This document shows, one piece after another, positions 18,799-26,691 of a stretch of DNA of 64,000 nt. The stretch comes from Saprospiraceae bacterium (GTDB lineage Bacteria; Bacteroidota; Bacteroidia; Chitinophagales; Saprospiraceae). Location of the stretch: assembly GCA_020631355.1 (NCBI GenBank), contig JAHDHL010000005.1, forward strand, positions 162,822-226,821, given 5' to 3'. Below the pieces are notes generated by a model. The model was given only the letters and a program-made list of their open reading frames with translations, was not told the DNA's origin and searched no databases. Position 1 is the first letter of the stretch; each line of letters opens with the position of its first letter. A program made the position numbers and the translations under genes.

Positions 18799-19578
18799 TT
18801 ATTTCCCTTTGAAGTTGGGTCTTCTCTTTTCTATGAATGCAGATACGCCCTCTTGGTAATCCTCTGTTTCACTGGCTAGGATTTGGTATTTACCTTCCAA
18901 TTCCAATTGATCTTCCAGATTGTTGGTGAGAGATTGATTGAATAATAATTTCGTGTAGGCAAGGCCTTGTGTAGGCATCTTGGAAATTTTTTGTACGATT
19001 TTCCATGATTGTTCCTCGAATTCTTCCAAGGAGAATACCTTATATATCATTCCCAATCTTTCTGCTTCTGTCGCACCCAACTTATCACCCAGCATAGTCA
19101 GGCCCATTGCTTTTTGAAATCCGACCAGCCTAGGTAGGATAAAGGAGCCGCCACTATCAGGTACCAATCCGATTCCGCTGAAAGCTTGTATGAAACTGAC
19201 TTTCTCATGAGCCAATACGATATCACAAGCCAATGCAAAATTGGCACCGGCCCCTGCTGCCACACCATTTACCGCACAGACTATGGGTTTGAGTATGTTC
19301 CTCAATCGCATGACGAGTGGATTACAGTGTTCGTCAAGAATGGTCTTGAAACCCGGATTGAGTTCGGGAGTAGTGACTTCCTTTAGGTCTTGTCCGGCAC
19401 AAAATGCCTTTCCTGCTCCAGTGATGAAGATGGCCCTAATGGTATCATCCTTTTCACATTCATCCAGTGCTGCTTGGAACGAAAGGGCCATTTCCCTATT
19501 GAAACTATTATATGCCTTTGGACGATTGAGGGTGATTTTTCCTATTCCATCTATTTTTTCCAGTAGGATACTGCTCAT
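18799..19578 (-). CDS. paaG: 1,2-epoxyphenylacetyl-CoA isomerase PaaG
   Basis: A 259-residue crotonase-fold protein. The oxyanion-hole segments are FCAGQDLKEV and GVAAGAGANFALACDIV, and the PaaG-type segment AFSGIGLVPDSGG carries the catalytic Asp. It converts the ring epoxide formed by PaaABCE to oxepin-CoA and also isomerises the double bond of a later intermediate. It follows paaD within 40 bases and precedes paaH. Assignment over other enoyl-CoA hydratases rests on the PDSGG motif and gene order. Confidence 0.9.
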   Translation of the reverse strand: MSSILLEKIDGIGKITLNRPKAYNSFNREMALSFQAALDECEKDDTIRAIFITGAGKAFCAGQDLKEVTTPELNPGFKTILDEHCNPLVMRLRNILKPIVCAVNGVAAGAGANFALACDIVLAHEKVSFIQAFSGIGLVPDSGGSFILPRLVGFQKAMGLTMLGDKLGATEAERLGMIYKVFSLEEFEEQSWKIVQKISKMPTQGLAYTKLLFNQSLTNNLEDQLELEGKYQILASETEDYQEGVSAFIEKRRPNFKGK

Positions 19579-19612
19579 GGTTGGTGTTGGTTTATAGTTG
19601 GTTTGTCAAATG

Positions 19613-20098
19613 TCAATGACACTTGAAATAATCGAATGGTTCGAGACAGTCATTACATTTATACAATGACTTGCAAGCCGTTGAACCGAACTGACTGATC
19701 ATTTGTGTGTCATTGGAATCACAAATGGGGCAAGATACCAATTTGGCCTCACCCGTTAAGGATAATTTATCAGTTGTTTTAGCTACTGGTGGAGCAATCC
19801 CATATTCCTTGAGTTTGCGTTTTCCCGCTTCGGTCAACCAGTCTGTTGTCCAAGCAGGACTTAGGACTAGGGTGATTTTGGATTCGATGCCATTTTCTTG
19901 GAGTAAGGCCTTGATATTGACACTAATCATATCCATTGCGGGACAACCTGTGTAGGTTGGTGTGATGATGACTTCCACTAGTTCATCATTGAATACGACA
20001 TCCCTTACGATACCTAAGTCCAGTATGGACAGGACGGGTACTTCAGGGTCCGGTACTTGTTCCAGTAGTTCGTAGATATAGTCTTTGGTAATGGTCAT
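19613..20098 (-). CDS. paaD: PaaD, maturation factor of the phenylacetyl-CoA epoxidase
   Basis: A 161-residue protein. The ATG at 20098 was chosen because it lies 10 bases after the paaC stop; a longer reading would run into paaC. The N-terminal DUF59/MIP18-like domain has DPEVPVLSILDLGIV and the Cys of TYTGCPAMD. The C-terminal zinc ribbon has CPIC and CNDC pairs plus a last CH. PaaD is needed for epoxidase activity, probably in metal-centre assembly, and is not a subunit of the active complex. Confidence 0.93.
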   Translation of the reverse strand: MTITKDYIYELLEQVPDPEVPVLSILDLGIVRDVVFNDELVEVIITPTYTGCPAMDMISVNIKALLQENGIESKITLVLSPAWTTDWLTEAGKRKLKEYGIAPPVAKTTDKLSLTGEAKLVSCPICDSNDTQMISQFGSTACKSLYKCNDCLEPFDYFKCH

Positions 20099-20108
20099 AA
20101 GGCATGTT

Positions 20109-20861
20109 TTACCATTCCATATTGGGATAGGCTCTTTGCATCCATTGCAGTTCGGCAAGGATGAATCCCAATTGCTCTGTATGGATACCGGATTTGCCTC
20201 CTGATTGTTTGAATGATATCTCGGGTATCTGAATGGTAGCTTCCTTTAGTACTTCCTTGATATTTTGTTCAACGGTCTGTCTGATGGCATTCAGATCCAC
20301 TCCCAAGCCAGCATCTATTGCAGCTTGGTCTACATCCGATACTTCACAGAGTTCACCAATGTACATCCAAAGGTCATCCACAGCATCTTGGATTCTACTG
20401 TGGCTTTCTTCTGTACCATCCCCCAAGCGTTTCATCCATTCGGAGCTGTATCTGTAATGGTAGCTGACTTCCTTATAGGATTTGTGGGCAATGGCAGAAA
20501 GTCTTTCGTCATTGCTTCCTTTCATGGCTTCCATAAGTGGTAGGTGGAATGCATCGAAGAAAAATTGTCGCGTAATGGTATATGCGAAATCCTCATTAGC
20601 TTGTTCGACCAATAGGCAATTACGATATTCTCTGGCATCTCTTAGCATGGCCAGGTCATCTTCTGTTCTTCCCTTACCCTCTATTTCGGCAGCATATTGG
20701 TAATAATTCCTTGCTTGTCCCATGAGATCCAAGGCAATATTGGTCAAGGCCATATCGACCTCCAATATGGGGCCGTGACCACATAATTCGGAAAGTCGAT
20801 GTCCTAGGATGAGGGAATTGTCCCCCAATTGGATGAGATATTTGAATAATGTATCGTTCAT
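20109..20861 (-). CDS. paaC: Phenylacetyl-CoA epoxidase structural subunit PaaC
   Basis: A 250-residue helical ferritin-like protein that pairs with PaaA in the epoxidase core. It has the family pattern HGPILEVDMALTNIALDL, then DLAMLRDAREYRNCLLVE, but lacks the full di-iron ligand set of PaaA, as expected for the non-catalytic subunit. It starts 1 base from the paaB stop, and paaD follows after 10 bases, so translation is probably coupled. Confidence 0.95.
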   Translation of the reverse strand: MNDTLFKYLIQLGDNSLILGHRLSELCGHGPILEVDMALTNIALDLMGQARNYYQYAAEIEGKGRTEDDLAMLRDAREYRNCLLVEQANEDFAYTITRQFFFDAFHLPLMEAMKGSNDERLSAIAHKSYKEVSYHYRYSSEWMKRLGDGTEESHSRIQDAVDDLWMYIGELCEVSDVDQAAIDAGLGVDLNAIRQTVEQNIKEVLKEATIQIPEISFKQSGGKSGIHTEQLGFILAELQWMQRAYPNMEW

Positions 20862-20862
20862 A

Positions 20863-21144
20863 TCAGATATGTTCTAACTCATTCGGCAATTCATAGAAAG
20901 TAGGGTGACGGTAGACCTTATCCTGTGCAGGTTCGAATAATTCCCCTGACTCCTCTGGATTAGATGCGGTAATGTGCTTGGATTCCACTACCCAAATACT
21001 TACGCCCTCACTTCTTCTTGTATAAACGTCCCTTGCATTTTGCAATGCCATTTCTTCATCTGTGGCATGCAGGCTACCCACATGTTTGTGGTGCAAACCG
21101 TTCTTACTACGGATGAATACTTCCCAAAGCGGCCAATTTTTCAT
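20863..21144 (-). CDS. paaB: Phenylacetyl-CoA epoxidase subunit PaaB
   Basis: A 93-residue subunit of typical PaaB size. Diagnostic stretches are WPLWEVFIRSKNGL, HVGSLHATDEEMALQNARD and TRRSEGVSIWVVES. PaaB bridges the PaaAC dimers into the active epoxidase complex. It lies in the order paaA-paaB-paaC, with a 51-base gap after paaA and a 1-base gap before paaC. Confidence 0.95.
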   Translation of the reverse strand: MKNWPLWEVFIRSKNGLHHKHVGSLHATDEEMALQNARDVYTRRSEGVSIWVVESKHITASNPEESGELFEPAQDKVYRHPTFYELPNELEHI

Positions 21145-21195
21145 ATCTATAGTTATAGGTAATTGATGTTATCGCAAATATTTTCAATAATTGTC

Positions 21196-22164
21196 TTATC
21201 CAGTTGCCTTGTTGGATGACATTTGGTTATGCTTGATGTAACTCTGTTTCTCGGCATAGGCCATAGCAGCCTCACGAACCCATTTACCTTCGTTATAGGC
21301 TTTGTTACGGGCTTTGAGTCTGGCTTTATTACAGATGCCATTTCCTTTCACAACATTCCAGAATTCTTCCCAGTCTATTGCACCGAAATCATAATGCCCT
21401 CTTTCCTCATTCCATTTCAAATCCTTGTCAGGTATTGTTAACCCTAGAAATTCGGCTTGAGGGATGGATATATCCACGAATTGTTGGCGTAATTCATCAT
21501 TGGACTTACGCTTGATTTTCCATTTCATGGATTGGGCTGAATGGGTTGATTCCTTATCACTGGGGCCGAACATCATCAAAGATGGCCACCACCATCTATT
21601 CAATGCATCCTGTGCCATCGCTTTTTGCTCAGGTGTACCTTTAGCCAATGTCAACATGATTTCATATCCCTGTCTCTGGTGGAATGATTCTTCTTTACAG
21701 ATTTTGACCATTGCCCTTGCGTAGGGGCCGTAGGATGTGCGCGTCAGCATGACTTGGTTCATGATGGCTGCTCCATCTACCAACCAACCAACAGCACCTA
21801 TATCGGCCCAGGTTAGGGTAGGGTAGTTGAATATACTGGAATACTTTGCCTTTCCTGAATTCAAGTCTTGGAACAACTGGTCTCTTTCAGCACCCAATGT
21901 TTCAGCTGCAGAATAGAGGTATAAACCATGTCCTGCCTCATCCTGGACCTTAGCCAATAAAGCTACTTTTCTCCTTAGATTAGGAGCGCGGGTAATCCAG
22001 TTGCCCTCGGGAAGCATTCCTACGATTTCCGAGTGTGCGTGTTGGGAAATCTGGCGTATCAGCGTTTTTCTATATTTTTCAGGCATCCAGTCCTTGGCTT
22101 CAATCTTGATTTCCGCATCCACCTTGGCTTGGAAGTTTTCTTCTAGACTTTTGATGTTATCCAT
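21196..22164 (-). CDS. paaA: Phenylacetyl-CoA epoxidase catalytic subunit PaaA
   Basis: A 322-residue ferritin-like di-iron monooxygenase subunit. Metal-ligand motifs are visible in [17 protein letters not shown] and [14 protein letters not shown] (two ExxH-type pairs). The segment [15 protein letters not shown] is typical of PaaA. It inserts one oxygen atom of O2 into the ring of phenylacetyl-CoA to give the 1,2-epoxide, with electrons from PaaE. The start is 73 bases after the paaE stop. Length is normal. Confidence 0.96.
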   Translation of the reverse strand: MDNIKSLEENFQAKVDAEIKIEAKDWMPEKYRKTLIRQISQHAHSEIVGMLPEGNWITRAPNLRRKVALLAKVQDEAGHGLYLYSAAETLGAERDQLFQDLNSGKAKYSSIFNYPTLTWADIGAVGWLVDGAAIMNQVMLTRTSYGPYARAMVKICKEESFHQRQGYEIMLTLAKGTPEQKAMAQDALNRWWWPSLMMFGPSDKESTHSAQSMKWKIKRKSNDELRQQFVDISIPQAEFLGLTIPDKDLKWNEERGHYDFGAIDWEEFWNVVKGNGICNKARLKARNKAYNEGKWVREAAMAYAEKQSYIKHNQMSSNKATG

Positions 22165-22237
22165 GATTGTTAGAATTTAATGATACTTGGATTGTGTTCT
22201 TCTTGAAAAGATATGAACTGTTTTCCAACTATCTGAT

Positions 22238-23323
22238 TTACATTGCCTCGTCAAAATCGACCACTACCGTACTAGTGAGTGGATGAGCTTGACAGGTTAG
22301 GACGAATCCTTGCTCGACTTCTTCTGGTTCAAGGGCATAGTTGACATCCATTTCTACCTTGCCCTCTATGACCTTGGCCTTACAGGTACAACATACCCCT
22401 CCCTTACAGGCATAGGGTAGGTCTGCTCCATTTAACAGGGCAGCATCCAGAATGTTGTTGGTTCCTTGGGATAATTCGAATTGATAGCTGCTGCCAGAGT
22501 CCTTGATGGTGACAAGACTGACTTTGCCATCGCGTTTCTTTTCTTTTTTCTTGGTTTGTTGTCCTTTCTTTGCATCAGGTGAAGTGAACAGTTCGAAATG
22601 GATTTTCTTACCATCCACTCCTTTCGATTCCAAACCATTTTTGATATCCATGATCATCTCCTCAGGGCCGCAGATGAAATAGTCATCCGTGTGTTCCACA
22701 TTGACGAGTGTTCCTAGTATCTCATTGATTTTCTCCTTATCGAATCGGCCGTTGAACATGGGAATGTCCTGCATTTCCCTGGTAAGGAAATGGTAAACTT
22801 GGAATCGATTGAGGAACTGATTCTTCAATCCTTCTATGGCTTCCTTGAAAATGATGGAATGGACATTCTTGTTGCAATACAATAAGGTGAATCGGCTGTC
22901 GGGTTCGGTTTGCAGGGTCGTTTTGATAATGGACATGATTGGAGTAATACCACTTCCGGCAGCAAATGCCACGTAAGACTTGGTTTGGTTAGGGCTGAGG
23001 TCTGTGTAGAAATTGCCCATGGGTGGCATTACTTCCAATTTGTCTCCTTCTTTCAATATATCATTGGCGAAAGTTGAGAACTTGCCATCCTCGATTTTCT
23101 TTACGGCTACCCTCATTTCATTTTCCAAAGGACTGCTACAGAGCGAATAGGAGCGTCTTATGTCTTCCCCATTGATGTCGGTCCTAAGTGTTAGGTACTG
23201 ACCTTGTTTGTATTGGAATGTATCATTGAGTTCCTCTGGTAAATCAAAGGCAATGGAAGTACAATCACTTGTTTCCTTTGTGAGATTACTGACGGTAAGG
23301 GTATGGAATCTAACTTTAGCCAT
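22238..23323 (-). CDS. paaE: Phenylacetyl-CoA epoxidase reductase PaaE
   Basis: A 361-residue reductase with three parts. The N-terminal FAD-binding barrel has RRSYSLCSSP. The NAD(P)-binding domain has AAGSGITPIMSI and ICGPEEMIMDI. The C-terminal plant-type [2Fe-2S] ferredoxin domain has cysteines in CKGGVCCTCKAKV and LTCQAHP. It passes electrons from NADPH to the PaaA di-iron centre. It is the first gene of the main paa transcript. Its start codon lies 8 bases from a palindrome that overlaps the predicted transcription start. Confidence 0.95.
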   Translation of the reverse strand: MAKVRFHTLTVSNLTKETSDCTSIAFDLPEELNDTFQYKQGQYLTLRTDINGEDIRRSYSLCSSPLENEMRVAVKKIEDGKFSTFANDILKEGDKLEVMPPMGNFYTDLSPNQTKSYVAFAAGSGITPIMSIIKTTLQTEPDSRFTLLYCNKNVHSIIFKEAIEGLKNQFLNRFQVYHFLTREMQDIPMFNGRFDKEKINEILGTLVNVEHTDDYFICGPEEMIMDIKNGLESKGVDGKKIHFELFTSPDAKKGQQTKKKEKKRDGKVSLVTIKDSGSSYQFELSQGTNNILDAALLNGADLPYACKGGVCCTCKAKVIEGKVEMDVNYALEPEEVEQGFVLTCQAHPLTSTVVVDFDEAM

Positions 23324-23331
23324 GTGTTGTT

Positions 23332-23349
23332 AACTAACGTTTGTTAGTT
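23332..23349. promoter_or_regulatory. Candidate TetR-type operator of the paa operon
   Basis: AACTAACGTTTGTTAGTT has perfect 7-bp inverted arms and a 4-bp centre. It lies 8 bases upstream of the paaE ATG and covers the transcription start predicted from the promoter just upstream. Many paa operons are repressed by TetR-family PaaR and released by phenylacetyl-CoA. The regulator gene is not in this window. Confidence 0.65.
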
Positions 23350-23350
23350 G

Positions 23351-23381
23351 CAAATATAATGTATGTCGGCATAAGATGCAA
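23351..23381 (-). promoter_or_regulatory. Promoter of the main paa operon
   Basis: On the minus strand TTG (23379-23381) is followed after 20 bases by TATATTTG (23351-23358). This is a full match to the Bacteroidota -33/-7 consensus. Transcription would start near 23344, inside the palindrome, leaving a leader of about 20 bases. Confidence 0.75.
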
Positions 23382-23412
23382 CACACATAGCATTTTATGT
23401 TAACCTATAAAG

Positions 23413-23447
23413 AAAAAAGGCCCGCTCCAGAAGATAGGAGCAGGCTC
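23413..23447 (-). terminator. Intrinsic terminator after the single-heme lipoprotein gene
   Basis: A 9-bp stem with one G-U pair, followed on the minus strand by six T. It lies 43 bases after the stop of the gene ending at 23490 and separates it from the paa promoter. Confidence 0.75.
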
Positions 23448-23489
23448 ATTGTCTAATTCAATTCAAAACAAAAAAATAAATGAGAGGTA

Positions 23490-24875
23490 TTAATTTGATG
23501 CAGCTGACCTTGGTCTTTTGATTGGTTTTTCTTTGCCAGATGTTTCATCGTGATTAACGGTATAGTAATTTCTGATTCCATTAGTAATTTGGAAAGAGAA
23601 ATCAGTCATGGTATATGTTGTACCCTCATCTTCCAATGGCCAAACCCCACATTTCACATTAGAAAAATAAGTGTTGAAGTCTTCGGGAGTGTAGCTGCTA
23701 GGATCTCCATAGACTTTAGGAGCGTGCTTGAAATTGGCAATAGATGCAGTATGTCCGTCATCTGTAACGGCTGCACGGGCATGGCAGGAATTACAGGATG
23801 AAACTGGATTGTCAACTGGGCCATTCATTCTTCCTCCCATGCCAAGATGCCTTACGAAACCCTGCTTGGGGTTTGCAGGTACTGTACCAGCATGGAGAAT
23901 AGTAGGATTGATGACGGATTGTTTCAAATCTGGATTGTAGGCGTAGGAATTATTAAGTAAGGACTGGTTTCCGGCATCATCACCCCACATTAGTCCTACG
24001 GGTTCCATCCTATCATGCCATTCTGCACCATCGCTGGCTCCATTATAGATGAATGTACCCATTACCCAGCCTGTATCGGCTCTGTTGTCTTTCACCATCA
24101 CGTCCAGTTGTACAATTCTGACAGTATGATTGGTTCTTTCTTCGTAATTATCGTATGGAACAAAAATATTAGCTGTCCACTCCTTTGAACCCTCAAGGAA
24201 AGGAACTTCATTCAGGGGAGCTTCTGTAAATAATAACTTAAACGTAACAGTACCCTCAGGGAATTCACTTTCCTTAGGGATAGGTTTTGTCGGGTCTGCC
24301 CATACTTTTCCAATGGTATGCCCTCCTGGTGGATTATAGAATGCAATGGCATAAGTTTGATAATTGTTGGTTTGTAATGGGTGTAATTCATAGGCAGATA
24401 TTGTAATTTCACGAGTAAGGCCATGGAGGCATTCCCTTCCTGAATTTTGCTTTTTCATCTCAGGGGTTTTGCCATCATCGTGCATCCAGGGTGCGCTATA
24501 CCATTTTCTTACCTTATTGTCCTGTACACTGAAATCTACTTCTACGTTACCCTCCATACAATAACTCAAGACGCTTTTCAGATAACCGGAATAGTCGGTT
24601 TTGAAATCATGTTCCAGCCATGGTTTCTCATCATTGGCATCATATGATGTAGGATAATCCTGACTCAATTCAAAGGTCTGAGTCGTACCAGCTGGTACAG
24701 GGTAAATAGGACAAAAATCCGGAAATTTGTTGTTAGGCGAATCAGGTGTTTCTTCTGGATTTTCCACCTCCTCGACCATTTCTTCATCTGCATTGGTTGA
24801 CTGGGTGAGGTCACACTCTACTAAGAATAGGCCTAATATCAAAGCTAGGCCCATCCATAAAATTCTAATCTTCAT
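23490..24875 (-). CDS. Single-heme cytochrome-like lipoprotein
   Basis: A 461-residue exported protein. The ATG at 24875 starts a lipoprotein-type signal (LALILGLFLVECDL); a longer upstream reading lacks one. After an acidic, Pro-rich linker comes a large beta-rich region of no recognised family. A single c-type heme motif CNSCH lies near residue 361, and a possible Met ligand occurs in LGMGGRMNG. It is probably anchored in a membrane and faces the periplasm or cell surface. The electron partner is unknown. It is next to, but transcribed apart from, the paa operon. Confidence 0.65.
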   Translation of the reverse strand: MKIRILWMGLALILGLFLVECDLTQSTNADEEMVEEVENPEETPDSPNNKFPDFCPIYPVPAGTTQTFELSQDYPTSYDANDEKPWLEHDFKTDYSGYLKSVLSYCMEGNVEVDFSVQDNKVRKWYSAPWMHDDGKTPEMKKQNSGRECLHGLTREITISAYELHPLQTNNYQTYAIAFYNPPGGHTIGKVWADPTKPIPKESEFPEGTVTFKLLFTEAPLNEVPFLEGSKEWTANIFVPYDNYEERTNHTVRIVQLDVMVKDNRADTGWVMGTFIYNGASDGAEWHDRMEPVGLMWGDDAGNQSLLNNSYAYNPDLKQSVINPTILHAGTVPANPKQGFVRHLGMGGRMNGPVDNPVSSCNSCHARAAVTDDGHTASIANFKHAPKVYGDPSSYTPEDFNTYFSNVKCGVWPLEDEGTTYTMTDFSFQITNGIRNYYTVNHDETSGKEKPIKRPRSAASN

Positions 24876-25242
24876 TTTAAATAGTTTTAAGTTATGTTGA
24901 TATGTGCAAATCTGGTATACCAATACAAGATTTGAATTTGTAACCATAGGGAATCCGCATTTTCTCTTTCATGAGAAAACAAGAAATTCCAATTCACAAA
25001 AACACTTTGTGAATCATGAAGTAGTTAGAAGTATAGGTAGAGTGATAACTTTAAAAACGATAAAAGTAGTGGTTGCTAATATAAATAATATTTACGGGTT
25101 TACACCATAATCTTGGGTGAATCAATGCATTTTGTATGTTGATTTTAGCCTGCAATAAAACATTTGACGGTAAGAAGTATGAAATTCGTTCAATTCTTCG
25201 GTAATTAGTGTTATAATTACACTAAAATAAGAATTAGGAGTT
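24876..25242. other. Divergent intergenic region
   Basis: 367 bases between the minus-strand heme lipoprotein gene and the plus-strand sugar transporter gene. It is AT-rich and must hold both promoters, but no full TTG/TAnnTTTG pair was found. The clearest element is the palindrome at 25205-25225, listed separately. No convincing small gene is seen. Confidence 0.5.
25205..25225. promoter_or_regulatory. Candidate operator of the sugar transporter gene
   Basis: TTAGTGT and ACACTAA form a perfect 7-bp inverted repeat around a 7-bp AT centre, ending 17 bases before the transporter ATG. Size and placement suit a repressor site (LacI- or GntR-type), but the regulator is unknown. Confidence 0.45.
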
Positions 25243-26559
25243 ATGAGTCAGAATAAGAGCTATACAGGTGCATTCGTTATTATTACGAGTTTATTCTTCC
25301 TTTGGGGATTTATCACAGTGTTTGTGGATTCCTTGGTTCCGAGGTTGAAAGATGTATTCGAACTGAATTATTTCCAGGCCGTATTGGTCCAATTTGCATT
25401 CTTTGGTGCATACGGTTTATTATCCATTCCATCAGGAGGGATATTGTCGAGGATAGGTTACCAGAAAGGAATGGTATTGGGTCTGGTTACGATGGCAGTA
25501 GGTTGCTTGCTGTTTTTCCCTGCAGCTTCCGTACGTTTCTTTCCCTTATTCATGCTGGCTTATTTCGTAGTGGCAGCAGGTATGACGATTCTTCAGGTAT
25601 CGGCGAATCCGTACATATCAGTGTTGGGGCCTGAATCATCTGCATCCAGTCGTTTGATTTTATCTCAGGCATTCAATTCATTCGGTACAGCCATTGCACC
25701 TGCCATTGGTGCAATGTTGATATTGAGTGACAATATCAAGACGTCAGAAGAAATCAATGCATTGGATGAATTGGCTAAGGAGACCTACTATGCCAGTGAA
25801 GCGGGGGCGGTGCAGATGCCATTCGTTGTCTTGGGAGTCATCATACTGATGTTGGCGGTGTTCTTTTATGTGATCAAGCTACCTAAGATTCTTGGAGAAT
25901 CAGGAGGCGATGGCTTTAGTGGTTATATGGAAGCACTGAGATTCCCTCAATTAAGAATGGGAGCACTGGGGATATTCGTATATGTAGGGGCGGAAGTAGC
26001 CATTGGTTCATTCCTTGTGAATTATTTCATTGATATGGATATGGCTGAAATGATAAAGAGTAGTGACTCCATGAGCGGTATTTCCAAGTGGGTCTTGGGT
26101 AAGGAATTAGGGGATGTAGATGAAAAAGGAATCGTAGGAGCATTTGTGATGTTTTATTGGACAGGAGCGATGATTGGCCGATTTATCGGAGCTGGTCTGA
26201 CCAGAATGTTCCAACCTTCTAAGGTACTTTCCGCATTCGCATTCGGAGCTGTTGCAATGATTATCGTATCCATGGCAACAACAGGTTTTGTGTCCATGTG
26301 GGCTATTTTGGCAGTGGGATTATTCAATTCCATCATGTTCCCTACCATCTTTACGCTAGCTATAGAGGGATTGGACGATTTGAAACCACAAGGTTCTGGT
26401 ATTTTATGTACTGCTATCGTGGGTGGTGCAATCATCCCTCCGATGTACGGTTTGCTTACTGATAATATAGGATTCAAGATGGCATTCATTCTTTGTATCC
26501 TTTGTTATGGATATATCCTCTGGTATGGATTCAGCAGAAGAAATGCAATGTTATCCTAG
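25243..26559 (+). CDS. FucP/GluP-type major facilitator sugar transporter
   Basis: A 438-residue inner-membrane protein with about twelve hydrophobic segments. It starts SLFFLWGFITVFVDSLVP, the hallmark of the fucose/glucose/galactose:H+ symporter (FHS) family, and later has ILQVSANPYISVLGP and SQAFNSFGTAIAPAIG. The sugar cannot be fixed from sequence; L-fucose, glucose, galactose or mannose are options. The GH92 alpha-mannosidase immediately downstream makes a sugar released from glycans, perhaps mannose, a reasonable guess. A strong terminator separates the two genes. Confidence 0.88.
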   Translation: MSQNKSYTGAFVIITSLFFLWGFITVFVDSLVPRLKDVFELNYFQAVLVQFAFFGAYGLLSIPSGGILSRIGYQKGMVLGLVTMAVGCLLFFPAASVRFFPLFMLAYFVVAAGMTILQVSANPYISVLGPESSASSRLILSQAFNSFGTAIAPAIGAMLILSDNIKTSEEINALDELAKETYYASEAGAVQMPFVVLGVIILMLAVFFYVIKLPKILGESGGDGFSGYMEALRFPQLRMGALGIFVYVGAEVAIGSFLVNYFIDMDMAEMIKSSDSMSGISKWVLGKELGDVDEKGIVGAFVMFYWTGAMIGRFIGAGLTRMFQPSKVLSAFAFGAVAMIIVSMATTGFVSMWAILAVGLFNSIMFPTIFTLAIEGLDDLKPQGSGILCTAIVGGAIIPPMYGLLTDNIGFKMAFILCILCYGYILWYGFSRRNAMLS

Positions 26560-26584
26560 ACGGAAGGAATTGGATTATGGGAAA

Positions 26585-26617
26585 TGGGATGGTATGATGG
26601 GTGCCATCCCATTTTTT
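26585..26617 (+). terminator. Intrinsic terminator after the sugar transporter
   Basis: A perfect 8-bp stem (26585-26592 with 26604-26611) is followed by six T. It starts 26 bases after the transporter stop. Confidence 0.85.
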
Positions 26618-26691
26618 GTTTGACAATGGCAAAAATCAAAATTGAGCGATTCCGAATCCACAACAATCCAATTTTTTCTCATCTTTATTGA

